64,000 bases of DNA from positions 1 to 64,000 of the forward strand of contig CAZMHU010000007.1 in assembly GCA_964566175.1 (NCBI GenBank), in the 5' to 3' direction. The translations under genes were made by a program, and so were the position numbers. The notes under the pieces are model-generated. The model did not search any database and was not told where the DNA came from. It was given only the letters and a program-made list of their open reading frames with translations. How positions within the stretch are numbered: the stretch's first letter is position 1; every line of letters starts with the position of its first letter. The stretch comes from SIG589 sp964566175. Lineage in GTDB: Bacteria; Bacillota; Clostridia; Oscillospirales; Acutalibacteraceae. Below are positions 25,045 to 34,800 of this stretch, in pieces.

Positions 25045-25144
25045 NNNNNNNNNNNNNNNNNNNNNNNNNNNNNNNNNNNNNNNNNNNNNNNNNNNNNNNN
25101 NNNNNNNNNNNNNNNNNNNNNNNNNNNNNNNNNNNNNNNNNNNN
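25045..25144. other. Scaffold gap of 100 N
   Basis: A run of exactly 100 N is the usual placeholder for a gap of unknown size. Both flanks carry TAAAATCG at the join, so the contigs may overlap by 8 bases and little may be missing. Confidence 0.99.
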
Positions 25145-25177
25145 TAAAATCGTATAAAAAATATGCGGAGGTTGCAT

Positions 25178-27091
25178 ATGTCTTTGATTAAAATTTATAA
25201 TGACAAGCCGGTACAAACCGATTTTTGGGGCAACGGTGCAATTTTTCACGGTTTCGCCGGAATGCCAGACGATGCCGGACGAATATATTCCGAAGAACAG
25301 TGCAAACTTGAAGTAAAACGTGCGGCGGATATGCGCCTCAAAATCGCCCGTACCTTTTACGGTTGGTACGCTTGGGACGAAAAGACCGGCGAGTGGAACT
25401 GGGAAAACGAAAAAATGCAGGTTTTTTACCGCTGGCTCGAACGACTCAAAAAAGCCGATATCGATGTTGCACTCAACACAGGTTGGTGTTCCCCCGGCGA
25501 TATAAACTCGACCGCTTGGAACGGAAAAAGTCCCTTTACCGTTGAGGGCGATTGGAAAAAAAGTGTACAAAATTATGCCGATTGGGTCAGCGAAACGGTT
25601 CATCAACTCATAGAACTGCGTGGTTTTACTAACATAAAAGTTCTTGTGCTTTTTACAGAACCGCAGTATTACAGCGGCACACCCAACGATAAAAACCAAA
25701 CAACATATGATTTATGGCTAGACTCCGCCACTGCGGTTCACAATACACTCGTTCGCGACGGAAGACGAAAACTTGTTTCTCTTATGGGACCGAACGAGGG
25801 TTCGACTTCGACAAGCAAAATGTTAAAATGGGCGGCTGAAAATGCGGGTGATATAATTGACCTTTATTCGAGTCACAATTATCAGTGGATACCCGCTGTT
25901 TCGAAAGAAAATATCAAAAACGGTAAAACCTCGCTCACGCTTATGGAAAAATTCGCCCGTGCAAGCCGAAAAATTTCTCTTAAACCCAACACCGAATATA
26001 CCGCTGTTTTGGATATTAAATATTTGTCCGATTTCAAGCAAACAGGCGGATACGTTTTCGGGGTTTACGAATATGACGAGGGCGGCGATATTGTAACAAC
26101 GGGACTTCTTCCCGCTATTGCCGACAATAGCCTTTTAACACTTGCAACTGCCGATATTCCCCGCGAATATACTAAGTTTTCGGTAAAATTCAATTCCGGC
26201 AATAAAACTGAGGCGCTTTTAGGTATTTTCTGCGGCATTAATCCACCTGCCGAACTTGAGGGCAAAACACCTGCGCTTTCGGAATACAAAGGAAAATTAT
26301 CCGGCATGGCATATATTAACAGTATGGAAATTTTTGCTACCAAAACAGGCGAAAAGATAACCGAAAACGGTGATTTTTCGGATTACTATGACGGCTGGTG
26401 TCTTTCGAGTAATGCGGGCGGTCTGCCCGAACCTTATTATGATTGGCAAAAATGGGTCGGCACGGCAATGCAATATATTCCGGGCGAAGAAAATTCAAAA
26501 CCCTACTGTTTCGATGAGTACAACATCTGCTATGACCGCGACAATTCTCGCAAAACACTTGGCGCAGAACTTGTAAGTGCGGCTGTTTCGCTTATGAACA
26601 GCGGCGTACGCTGCTCAATGCTTTGGACACTCTTCGACCAACAGTGGCCCGACAACCACACCTTTAACGCCGACTCGTTTATCGACGGCGACCACCGTTG
26701 CGGTCTTATGCCGAATTTGCGTTTTTCGGAAATTCCACATTCGGCATACTACGCTTTCTCTCTGCTCTCACGCTATGTAGACGGCAAGGGCACGGCGGTT
26801 TATAAAGGTATCGGCGAAAAAGGAGTACAGGGCACAATGGCGGTTTCTCCCGACGGCGAAATAACCGTCGTCATGGTCAACACAAATGACTGCGAAACAG
26901 CCTTTACCCTTTCGTTTGAAAATGCACTCGTCTGCTCCCTTCACCGACATCGTTTCGACCCACAAACGGTTGTATGCGATGCCAATGCCGCTTTGATAAA
27001 AGCCGATAAAACTTTTGAAATTAACAACACTTTCCTTTGTGACAACATTGCTCCATATGGCGTAAATATTTATACCACACACAGGGATTAA
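25178..27091 (+). CDS. Glycoside hydrolase-like protein with inserted domain
   Basis: A (beta/alpha)8-type glycosidase resembling clan GH-A. VLFTEPQYY places a likely acid/base Glu at 161, and YCFDEYNI a likely nucleophile Glu at 447. The two lie about 286 residues apart, because a beta-sandwich-like stretch (about 245-415; SRKISLKPNTEYTAV..., then ENGDFSDYYDGW) looks like a carbohydrate-binding module inserted into the barrel. A C-terminal beta domain (about 545-637) follows. No signal peptide is seen, so it may be cytoplasmic. GGAGG lies 7 nt before ATG 25178. Substrate unknown. Confidence 0.7.
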   Translation: MSLIKIYNDKPVQTDFWGNGAIFHGFAGMPDDAGRIYSEEQCKLEVKRAADMRLKIARTFYGWYAWDEKTGEWNWENEKMQVFYRWLERLKKADIDVALNTGWCSPGDINSTAWNGKSPFTVEGDWKKSVQNYADWVSETVHQLIELRGFTNIKVLVLFTEPQYYSGTPNDKNQTTYDLWLDSATAVHNTLVRDGRRKLVSLMGPNEGSTSTSKMLKWAAENAGDIIDLYSSHNYQWIPAVSKENIKNGKTSLTLMEKFARASRKISLKPNTEYTAVLDIKYLSDFKQTGGYVFGVYEYDEGGDIVTTGLLPAIADNSLLTLATADIPREYTKFSVKFNSGNKTEALLGIFCGINPPAELEGKTPALSEYKGKLSGMAYINSMEIFATKTGEKITENGDFSDYYDGWCLSSNAGGLPEPYYDWQKWVGTAMQYIPGEENSKPYCFDEYNICYDRDNSRKTLGAELVSAAVSLMNSGVRCSMLWTLFDQQWPDNHTFNADSFIDGDHRCGLMPNLRFSEIPHSAYYAFSLLSRYVDGKGTAVYKGIGEKGVQGTMAVSPDGEITVVMVNTNDCETAFTLSFENALVCSLHRHRFDPQTVVCDANAALIKADKTFEINNTFLCDNIAPYGVNIYTTHRD

Positions 27092-27105
27092 ACGCCCTGT
27101 TTTAC
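27083..27105 (+). terminator. Weak hairpin at the glycosidase stop codon
   Basis: CAGGG / CCCTG with a TTTT tail, overlapping the stop codon. The stem is only 5 bp. Confidence 0.35.
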
Positions 27106-27122
27106 GGATCTTCTTGCGGTAT

Positions 27123-27200
27123 TCTACTGTGAGTAGACCCGTTTTTTAAAATTCTACCGAGCCGATTTTTTTAGTAGATACGGTAAATCATATAAGTAGA
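27123..27200 (+). promoter_or_regulatory. Cluster of TCTACT/AGTAGA boxes upstream of degV
   Basis: A perfect 15-bp palindrome TCTACT-GTG-AGTAGA (27123-27137), then TCTACC at 27153 and AGTAGA at 27173 and 27195. Same-direction copies are 41, 22 and 30 bp apart, close to whole helical turns. Possible activator or repressor array. Confidence 0.35.
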
Positions 27201-27229
27201 TTGTAATACTATTTTGAAAGTATTATACT
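27201..27229 (+). promoter_or_regulatory. degV (second copy) promoter with embedded operator
   Basis: TTGTAA, 17 nt, TATACT. The perfect inverted repeat TAATACT-N8-AGTATTA (27204-27225) lies from the -35 to the -10 box, where bound protein would block polymerase. Confidence 0.6.
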
Positions 27230-27260
27230 TGTTTTCAGATTTCACGAAGGGACTGACATT

Positions 27261-28127
27261 ATGAATGGTTATACGATTTTTACCGATTCCGGTTGCGACA
27301 TTCCAACCGCAACTTTAAACGAATGGGGCGTTAAGTGCGTAAACCTCACTTTTAAATTTACCGACAGCGACAAAGAATACTGCAATGACGATATGCCTCC
27401 GAAGGAGTTTTATCGCCTTATGCGTGAAGGCGCTTCTGCCACAACTTCTGCAGCTAACGTTGAAACATTCAAATCCGCTTTCCGCAGTGAACTCGAAAAC
27501 GGAAATGACGTTCTTTACATCGCCTTTTCTTCGGGACTCAGCACAACATACAACTGTGCACGCTTAGCGGCGGGTGAACTTTCGGAAGAATTTCCCGACA
27601 GAAAAGTTTTGGCAGTCGACACTCTTGCGGCATCTGCCGGACAGGGTATGATAGTTTATATGACTATGCAAAAGCAAAAGGCGGGCGCGACGGTTGACGA
27701 AGCGGCAGCCTTTGCCGACGAATTTAAAAAAGGTCTTTGCCACTGGTTCACGGTTGATGACCTTAAATATTTAAAGCGCGGCGGACGTATAAGTCCCACA
27801 GTTGCTCTTGTCGGCACGTTGCTCGGAATAAAGCCTGTATTACACGTTGATGATGAAGGGCACCTTATAAATATAACAAAGGTACGCGGAAGAGTGACAT
27901 CACTCACAACTATTGCCGAAAAAATCGCCGCCAACGCCGACGGCAAACCCGACAGTCCCATTTATATATGTCATGCCGACTGTGATGATGACGTTAATAC
28001 ATTAAAGTGTATTATAAAAGACAAGTTCGGTCTTGAAACCGATATGGTAGTTGATATCGGTGCTGTTATCGGTTCTCACTGCGGACCGGGAACAATCGCG
28101 GTTTTCTTTCACGGAAAGGAACGCTAA
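27261..28127 (+). CDS. DegV family fatty-acid-binding protein (second copy)
   Basis: A 288-aa FakB-like protein. FTDSGCDIP matches the N-terminal SDSxxDL block; ATTSAANVETF is the TSqps region; IAFSSGLSTTYNCARLAA is the central fatty-acid site; then VDDLKYLKRGGRIS and the terminal SHCGPGTIAVFF. The family motifs fit better here than in the copy at 3854, which has looser matches. The promoter carries a perfect inverted repeat, so this copy seems separately regulated. Ligand unknown; the kinase partner FakA is not in the window. Confidence 0.92.
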   Translation: MNGYTIFTDSGCDIPTATLNEWGVKCVNLTFKFTDSDKEYCNDDMPPKEFYRLMREGASATTSAANVETFKSAFRSELENGNDVLYIAFSSGLSTTYNCARLAAGELSEEFPDRKVLAVDTLAASAGQGMIVYMTMQKQKAGATVDEAAAFADEFKKGLCHWFTVDDLKYLKRGGRISPTVALVGTLLGIKPVLHVDDEGHLINITKVRGRVTSLTTIAEKIAANADGKPDSPIYICHADCDDDVNTLKCIIKDKFGLETDMVVDIGAVIGSHCGPGTIAVFFHGKER

Positions 28128-28132
28128 ATTTT

Positions 28133-28170
28133 CCGGCAGTTGCGGTTTTCTACCGCAACTGCTGTTTTTA
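28133..28170 (+). terminator. Terminator after the second degV
   Basis: GCAGTTGCGGT / ACCGCAACTGC stem followed by TGTTTTT. Confidence 0.9.
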
Positions 28171-28254
28171 TGCAGATTATGCGGTGTATTTTGCATAAAA
28201 GTACCCTTGTATGCGAATATTTTTAAAGAATCAGAATAAATATGCAAAAAGCGC

Positions 28255-28283
28255 TTGACAAATCAAAAAAGATAATGTATAAT
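28255..28283 (+). promoter_or_regulatory. Consensus promoter of the amino-acid ABC operon
   Basis: TTGACA, 17 nt, TATAAT: a full consensus match. Transcription would start near 28290, giving a leader of about 185 nt. Confidence 0.9.
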
Positions 28284-28289
28284 AGGCAA

Positions 28290-28474
28290 CGTCATAAGAA
28301 ATTTGACGGTTTGATGGTCGGGGTACACGGTTTTTCGGAATTGCGGTGCAGTGAATGCCGCCTTTGCTCTTTGCTCTGTCCGTTCCGTCTCGGTGCTATA
28401 CCGAACCCGACCGTTTTCAGCCGAAAGACTGCCGTCGGATTTCAACTTATAAAAATTGAAAGGTTATGATTATT
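28290..28474 (+). promoter_or_regulatory. Long 5' leader of the amino-acid ABC operon
   Basis: About 185 nt without a convincing gene lie between the promoter and the binding-protein gene. It contains complementary stretches (GCGG/CCGC near 28345; CCGAC/GTCGG near 28410-28440) and an in-frame stretch with four Cys codons in 11 (28345-28380). No riboswitch class is recognised and no clear U-tract terminator is present. Possible attenuator or structured RNA leader. Confidence 0.4.
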
Positions 28475-29263
28475 ATGAAAAAATTATTTGCGATTGCATT
28501 GGCAGCAGTGCTCACACTCGCCTGCCTTGCGGGTTGCGGCTCATCGGGCACAACCATTGAAGACATTGAGAAAGCCGGAGAAATCGTTATGGCTACTTCT
28601 CCCGACTTCCCGCCATTTGAAAACATCGAAGGCGGCGAATATGTAGGTATCGAGATTGACGTTATGAAACTTGTTGCCGAAAAGTTGGGCGTTGAACTCA
28701 AAATCGAACAGATGGACTTCGACTCCATCATCACAGGCGTTAAAGCCGGAAAATACGATGTCGGCGTTGCCGGTATCTCGGTAACACCCGAACGCCAGAA
28801 GAACGCACTTTTCACCGACCCGTACTGCCTTGCGGCACAGTCTATTGTTGTTCCCGAAGGTAGCGCTATTAAGTCGAAAGCCGACCTCACCGGCAAGAAG
28901 ATAACCGTTCAGACCGGTACCACCGCAGAAGAATACTGTATGGCAGAGAACTATGACATCAGTGCTTTCGCCAACAACAACGATGCACAGAGCGCTCTTA
29001 CAACCGGCAAGGTTGACGCTTGGGTTATCGATGACCTTTCGGCAGCAGAGATGGTAAAGGCTTATAACGCCGAGAACGAAAACAAACTTGTTATTCTTGA
29101 TGAAGCCATGACAACCGAGCCCTATGCTTTCGCGTTTGCACTCGGCAGTGATGAACTTGTTCAAAAGGTAAACGGAATAATAAACGACCTTGTTAAGGAC
29201 GGCACTATTAAGGGCATTTTCGATAAGTATGATGCTCCCTACACCGCTCCCGAAGTTAAATAA
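28475..29263 (+). CDS. Amino-acid ABC transporter substrate-binding lipoprotein
   Basis: Extracellular solute-binding protein of the SBP_bac_3 family, anchored by lipid to the membrane. The signal peptide ends in a lipobox LAGC (Cys at 22-23), then the mature domain begins EIVMATSPDFPPFE, with GIEIDVMKLVAEKLG, ITGVKAGKYDVGVAGISVTPERQK and IDDLSAAEMV from the two lobes. The ATG at 28475 has AAAGG 11 nt upstream; the ATG at 28466 is too close to it. First gene of the operon; a terminator after it should favour its expression over the permease. Ligand unknown. Confidence 0.93.
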   Translation: MKKLFAIALAAVLTLACLAGCGSSGTTIEDIEKAGEIVMATSPDFPPFENIEGGEYVGIEIDVMKLVAEKLGVELKIEQMDFDSIITGVKAGKYDVGVAGISVTPERQKNALFTDPYCLAAQSIVVPEGSAIKSKADLTGKKITVQTGTTAEEYCMAENYDISAFANNNDAQSALTTGKVDAWVIDDLSAAEMVKAYNAENENKLVILDEAMTTEPYAFAFALGSDELVQKVNGIINDLVKDGTIKGIFDKYDAPYTAPEVK

Positions 29264-29280
29264 TTCTCTTTAAAAAACAA

Positions 29281-29318
29281 TATTAAAGGATGCGGTTTTG
29301 CTCCGCATCCTTTTTCCT
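29281..29318 (+). terminator. Intercistronic hairpin after the binding-protein gene
   Basis: AAAGGATGCGG / CCGCATCCTTT stem with a T-run, between the first and second operon genes. Partial readthrough is the usual way to make more binding protein than permease. Confidence 0.85.
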
Positions 29319-29345
29319 GTATTATAAAAGAAAGGAATTGATGAT

Positions 29346-30032
29346 TTGAGCGCTTGGCTATCAAAACTTTATGAAACATTTATAGTGGACGACCGCTATA
29401 TGATGCTTATCGACGGCTTCAAAAACACGGCAATAATAACACTCGGCGCATTGGTTATCGGCGTTATAATCGGAACGGTAATAGCCGTCGCGAAATATTT
29501 TTCGGAGGACGTTCCCGCTCTGAAACCCGTTTCGCTCCTCTGCGATACCTATACGACGATAATCCGCGGCGTTCCGGTAGTTGTTTTATTGCTCATTTTC
29601 TATTTTGTTATTCTCACCGCATTTGACGGTGTTTCGGTTGCGATACTCACCTTCGGTATAAACTCCGGCGCATATATGGCGGAACTTATTCGAAGCGGAA
29701 TAAACGCGGTTGATAAAGGACAAATGGAAGCGGGACGCAGTCTCGGTATGTCCAAACTGCAAACTATGAGAAAAATCATTTTTCCGCAGGCAATACGCTA
29801 TATTCTTCCCGCAATCGGCAACGAACTTATTGCTCTTTTAAAGGAGACCTCTGTTGCGGGTTATGTTGCTGTTGTTGACCTTACCCGCGCGGGCAACCTT
29901 ATACGAAACAACACCTACGACGCCGTAAACCCGCTTCTTGTTGTAGGTCTTACATATCTCATACTAGTTGTGTTGCTGACACAACTGCTCGGCGTATTCG
30001 AAAGGAGGTTGGCTCGAAGTGATAAGCGTTAA
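29346..30032 (+). CDS. Amino-acid ABC transporter permease
   Basis: Membrane subunit of the HisM/GlnP type. The 228-aa protein has five or six hydrophobic helices. The family loops are TIIRGVPVVVLLL and the EAA loop EAGRSLGMSKLQTMRKIIFPQAIR (about 128-151), which contacts the ATPase; it ends with a basic tail. It starts at a TTG (29346) with AAAGGA 9 nt upstream. The 3' end overlaps the ATPase gene by 14 nt. Confidence 0.93.
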   Translation: MSAWLSKLYETFIVDDRYMMLIDGFKNTAIITLGALVIGVIIGTVIAVAKYFSEDVPALKPVSLLCDTYTTIIRGVPVVVLLLIFYFVILTAFDGVSVAILTFGINSGAYMAELIRSGINAVDKGQMEAGRSLGMSKLQTMRKIIFPQAIRYILPAIGNELIALLKETSVAGYVAVVDLTRAGNLIRNNTYDAVNPLLVVGLTYLILVVLLTQLLGVFERRLARSDKR

Positions 30033-30741
30033 GGGTCTTAAAAAGGACTTCGGTGAAACTAAAGTTTTAAAGGGTGTCACGGTTGAAATCAACAAAGGTG
30101 ACGTTATCTGCGTTATCGGCCCTTCCGGCTCGGGCAAATCCACCTTTTTGCGTTGCCTCAATTTGCTTGAAAAACCGACTGGTGGAGAGATTATCTTTGA
30201 GGGCGATAACCTCACCGATAAAAAGGTTGACATTAACCTTCACCGACAAAAAATGGGAATGGTTTTCCAACAATTTAACCTTTTCCCGCATATGACCATA
30301 CTCGACAATCTGACCTGTGCGCCGATTATGCTCAAAAAGATTGACAAGGCAACAGCAGAAAAGAAAGCGCTTGAACTTCTGTCGCGTGTCGGACTTGATG
30401 ACCGTGCCGACTCCTACCCCAACCAACTTTCGGGCGGTCAAAAACAGCGTGTTGCCATTGTGCGCGCACTTTGTATGGAACCGGACGTTATGCTCTTTGA
30501 CGAGCCTACAAGCGCGCTCGACCCCGAAATGGTTGGCGAGGTTTTAGACGTTATGAAAGAACTCGCTAACGATGGTATGACGATGGTCGTCGTAACGCAC
30601 GAAATGGGTTTTGCACGCGAAGTTTCAAACCGTGTGTTGTTTCTTGACGACGGTTATATCGCCGAAGAGGGCACACCTGAAGAAATCTTCGGTTCTCCCA
30701 AGAGCGAACGCCTTAAAACATTTTTGGCAAAAGTTTTATAA
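30019..30741 (+). CDS. Amino-acid ABC transporter ATP-binding protein
   Basis: Energises the importer. The 240-aa protein has Walker A GPSGSGKST near 34-42, a Q-loop VFQQFNLFPH, the signature LSGGQKQR, Walker B VMLFDEP and the H-loop VVTHEMGFA. It is of the GlnQ/HisP class of polar amino-acid importers. It starts at a GTG (30019), with GGAGG 10 nt upstream inside the permease gene. Confidence 0.96.
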   Translation: MISVKGLKKDFGETKVLKGVTVEINKGDVICVIGPSGSGKSTFLRCLNLLEKPTGGEIIFEGDNLTDKKVDINLHRQKMGMVFQQFNLFPHMTILDNLTCAPIMLKKIDKATAEKKALELLSRVGLDDRADSYPNQLSGGQKQRVAIVRALCMEPDVMLFDEPTSALDPEMVGEVLDVMKELANDGMTMVVVTHEMGFAREVSNRVLFLDDGYIAEEGTPEEIFGSPKSERLKTFLAKVL

Positions 30742-30750
30742 AACGGTATT

Positions 30751-30792
30751 AAAAACCGAGTTGAAAGAATTAAACTTTCAACTCGGTTTTTT
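30751..30792. terminator. Bidirectional terminator after the ABC operon
   Basis: A 17-bp stem AAAACCGAGTTGAAAG / CTTTCAACTCGGTTTT with T-runs, between convergent genes. Confidence 0.93.
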
Positions 30793-30793
30793 A

Positions 30794-31801
30794 TTATTTA
30801 TTAAGTTCGTCCAAGAAATATGCGTTTGTGTTTGCGTGTTTTCCCGAAAAATCGGTTACTGTAATTCTGGCATAATTATCATTTCCGCCGATATTAAACG
30901 TCGCATATGTTATCGGTGAACCCTGCTCATCGGCGTGTATCGCTTCACAGCGTCTGACACCGGTATTGAGTGCTACCGTTGCCGCTTCGGAACACTCAAT
31001 GTAAAGTTTTCCGTCTTCGTACCACAACTCGAAAATCTCGGGCCCTTGCGACGCGTAAAACTTTCCGTCAACAAGTGCGCTCGTTATTGTTTCATATTCA
31101 AGTTTTTCAGCATTTATAACGGTAAATCCGCCGAATGAGTCAAGCACTCTGTTGTGGTTATCGTCGGCGGAAATGCAGTAAATGCGCTCACCGCCGCGGA
31201 GTATCTCATCATACACACGCTCGTTATAATCGGTGTATCCCGAATGCAAACAACTGTAATTGCAAATTTCCATTGCGTGCATACCGTGATAATTGCCATA
31301 TTGGTCTTTGGTTTCAAGCGACCACGACGGATGATTGTAGGTAGTAAAAAAACCGTTTTTTCTGCCCTCTTCAAACATTTCGCTTATTCGCTTCGGTGTA
31401 TACTCTCGAACAAAATCGGGTTTAGACTCATCATATTTAATATATTCTCTGTATTTCGGTGCATTGGCGAAAAGATAGTCCGAGCGGTGATAGCACGCCT
31501 GCGTCAAATTATCGGGAGAGAGCGCAATAAAGCACATATGACATGTCAGCGGGTGGTCACTCCACGCACCCTCGGCGTTGATTTCCATTTCGTAGCCGTT
31601 GAGCGCCAAAAACTCATCGTCGGTGAGATCATTATGGTCAAGCAAAACATCGTGGTCGGTATATGCCAAAACAGAATAGCCGTGAGATTTATACATCTCT
31701 TTAAGTTCTTCCGGCGTTTTTACGGCATCGGAAATTACCGAATGGCAATGCAGATTCGCTTTATAATAATTCTTTTCCCTGCTGAGCAAAACCGTTTTCA
31801 T
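30794..31801 (-). CDS. PHP-domain phosphoesterase-like protein
   Basis: Metal-dependent PHP-fold protein of 335 aa. Metal ligands are visible as NLHCHSVISD (about 14-23), LAYTDHD, TYNHPSW and ISADDNH. The C-terminal part (about 240-335) is a separate beta-rich region. Relatives hydrolyse phosphoesters such as histidinol phosphate or nucleotide derivatives, but no histidine genes are nearby, so the substrate is unknown. ATG 31801 is used, with GGGGTG 8 nt upstream. Single gene with its own promoter. Confidence 0.85.
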   Translation of the reverse strand: MKTVLLSREKNYYKANLHCHSVISDAVKTPEELKEMYKSHGYSVLAYTDHDVLLDHNDLTDDEFLALNGYEMEINAEGAWSDHPLTCHMCFIALSPDNLTQACYHRSDYLFANAPKYREYIKYDESKPDFVREYTPKRISEMFEEGRKNGFFTTYNHPSWSLETKDQYGNYHGMHAMEICNYSCLHSGYTDYNERVYDEILRGGERIYCISADDNHNRVLDSFGGFTVINAEKLEYETITSALVDGKFYASQGPEIFELWYEDGKLYIECSEAATVALNTGVRRCEAIHADEQGSPITYATFNIGGNDNYARITVTDFSGKHANTNAYFLDELNK

Positions 31802-31841
31802 TTTTTCAACACCCCAAAAGCAAAGTTTCAAATTTTTGTAT

Positions 31842-31869
31842 ATTGTATCACATTCAAAAGGAATGTCAA
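31842..31869 (-). promoter_or_regulatory. PHP gene promoter
   Basis: On the minus strand TTGACA, 16 nt, TACAAT, about 40 nt before the start codon. Confidence 0.7.
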
Positions 31870-31879
31870 CCCCTTGTTT

Positions 31880-34800
31880 TTATACCTTTATGACATCTCC
31901 CAAGCAGAAAGAATAAAGAAGTTTTTCTTTAACGGGTTTTGAAAATATTCGCTCACACGCGGCGGCATAAATGTTGAGTTGCGCCGCATAGAGTTCTTTC
32001 AGTTGTTCTCCGTTTTTAACCCTATCGGTTTTAAAATCAAGCACCGTTATGAAGTCTTCTTCTTCGATAACGCAGTCGATAACTCCCTGAACAACAGTTT
32101 TCTCACTGCTTTCGATATCCGCTCCGTAAAGTTCTTTTGCCGAAAACTCGCTTAAAAAGCGCATTTCTCTATGAAGTTCAATACACCTCGACATACGCAA
32201 AAAGAGTTCACACGAGAAAAATTTCGCAAGTTCTGCCGTATCAACGGCGACGACTTCTGCTGTTGTCATAAATCCGTTTTCGACAAGGCGGTTCTTTTCT
32301 TTTTCCAAATCCTCTGCGGCAGCAAAATAATCCGCAAACTGCATAAACTTGTGGGTTGCAGTTCCGCGCTGTGCGGGAGTGAGTCCCGCCTTTGAGAGAA
32401 ATGCGGGTTGTGCGGTAAAATTAGTTTCGGCAAGCCGCTTATGGGCGATTTCCGAAACTGAAAGTTTTGACTTGACAGTGCCGAGCGCCTCGAACGGATA
32501 GACATATTCAAACCGTTTTATGATTTCTTCGTCGTCAATGCTCTCGGTGTTAATCTCTTCCGCTGTCACCTCTGTGTTTTCGGCGGTTTCAGCCGCAGAA
32601 AGTACGGTTTTTATCTTGCATTCGGCATCGCATAAGTATTCTTCACCGATTTTAACGCCGAGCGCATCTCTGAGCGGTTGGTTTTCTTTCGACTTCAGCA
32701 AAGCATACAAAAACCAATCAAAATAACCGCTTGTCCCGAAAAGCACATCATCACCGTTACCCGAATTTATTTTTTCGGCAATATCGGCGGCGTGCTTTGC
32801 CGGATTTGAGGCTGATAATAACACCACAAGACGCTCTTCTGCACGCGTGAGCGCGACATACATTACGCGCAACTCTTCCGAGAGATTACGCTTTTTAACC
32901 GTACGTGCTATTGCCTCACGCGCAACATTATTGATATAACAGTTGTTTGCATTATCGGCGATTTTGAAGGCAACACCGAGTGTTCTGTCGATTAAAAGGT
33001 TTTTCTTAACATCGCTGTCGTTAAAGCGTCTGAAACAGCCGGCAATAATGCAAACGGGATATTGCAGACCTTTTGAGCCATGAAAACTGACGATATTAAC
33101 CGCATCGCCGCCGTTGCCGGCGGGCGTTTTCACAGATACGCCGATTTTTTCAATATACGTCGCAAAACCTCGGCTGTCACCGCCGTCATTACCGTATGAC
33201 TTCGCATAATCCAAAAGAAGTAAAAGATTTTTTCTTCTGCGTTCGCCGTCATCCATAGCACAAACACTGTCAAGCAAACCTGTTTCTTCATAAAGATAGG
33301 CAACAAGTCGCTCGGGTGACATCGTCACAGCCGCACGACGGTATTGTCTTAATCTTTCCAATAAAATTTTCGCCTTTTCATTGCCCTCATTTGCCGCTGT
33401 AACAACAGCACCGTAAAGCGTTGTACCTCTGTCGTACAGGCGTATTTCGGCAACGTCATCTGCCGAAAAGGCAAATACGGGCGACATCATACAGGCAAGC
33501 AACGGAACATCCTGTGTCGGGTTGTTTATTGTCTTCAAGAGTGATAACACTGTGGAAACCTCAACCGAAGTTATAAAACCGCCGACATCAAAACGTGCGG
33601 GAATGCCCGCCTTTTTCAGTTCTTCCATATATACTTCAGAATGTGTCGAGGGGGAACGGAGAAGTATTGCAAAATCGCTGTACCGCGCGGGACGAAGTGC
33701 CTTTCCATCCTTTAAAAAAGTGTCCTTTCCGACGTTGTTTTTAATATATGCGGCTATGTGTTTCGCCTCGGCAAGTTCAACCGTATCGTCACTGTCTGCG
33801 GCGGATATAATATGCACTTCGGTATCGGTAAACCCGCTGTTCGGAAAAGAATTGATGCTGTTTAAAACCTCTTCTTCGCCATATTCGACTCCGCCGAGTT
33901 TTTTGGACATAACAAGCGAGCAAAAATAATTTACAAAATCGCATATTCCCTTGCGACTTCGGAAATTTGAAGAAAGGACAATCTTTTTCCTGTCGTCAAC
34001 TGCCGCATCGGCAAGGGGAATATATTCTTCCTTTTTTCTCACAAAGTTTTCGGGGTTTGCGCCGCGAAAACCGTATATGCTCTGTTTTACGTCACCGACG
34101 GCAAAAAGTTTTTTTCCGTAATCCGAAAGCAGATAAAACAGCGTATCCTGCAAATCATTGGTATCTTGATATTCATCAACCAAAATTTCGTCTATGCCCT
34201 CGCAAAGTTCCAACGCCTTTTGGGACATTCGGTATTCACAGTCCGAAACATCACACAAAAGTTCAAGTGCCATCTGCTCGGTATTGTAAAACGTGAGAGT
34301 GTTTTTCTCACGCATGAGTGAAAAAAGCGTATCTGCAAAATCCTCGGTCATTTCGAGCAGTGTCACAGCAAAGGGCGCTGCCGCTTTTAAATTTTGCATT
34401 GCCGTCAAATCGTCGGTATCCATTGCCGCCGCAAAATTTTTAGTTGCCGCTAGGAAAGCACTTCTCGCCCTGCGGACAACGGCAGCCGTTCCGTCACCGC
34501 TATGACCGTAAATCACCGGCACTGCGGCGGTTTTACAAAGCGAAAAAGCAGTATCGCGGTCACTCTCGCAAATACGCTCGGCAAGCGAATACGCATCTTT
34601 TAACTTTTCTTTATACGCCGTCGCCAGTTTTTCGTTTTCGTCGATAATCTCAAGGGCGTTTTTAAGTTGCTCTTTGGCAGAGATGAGTGCGGAATGAGGT
34701 TCTTCCAAGGCAAGTGCCCTACACTGCGAGAAAAAATCACTGTCAAGATTTTTATAACACTCTTTGCACCGTTTTAGCCACTGTTCGGGAAACGGCAGAT

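Noticed and set aside
28242..28469. 75-codon reading frame in the ABC-operon leader as a protein gene
   Set aside because: No RBS, starts upstream of the predicted transcript start and overlaps the next gene's start; kept only as a possible leader-peptide idea.
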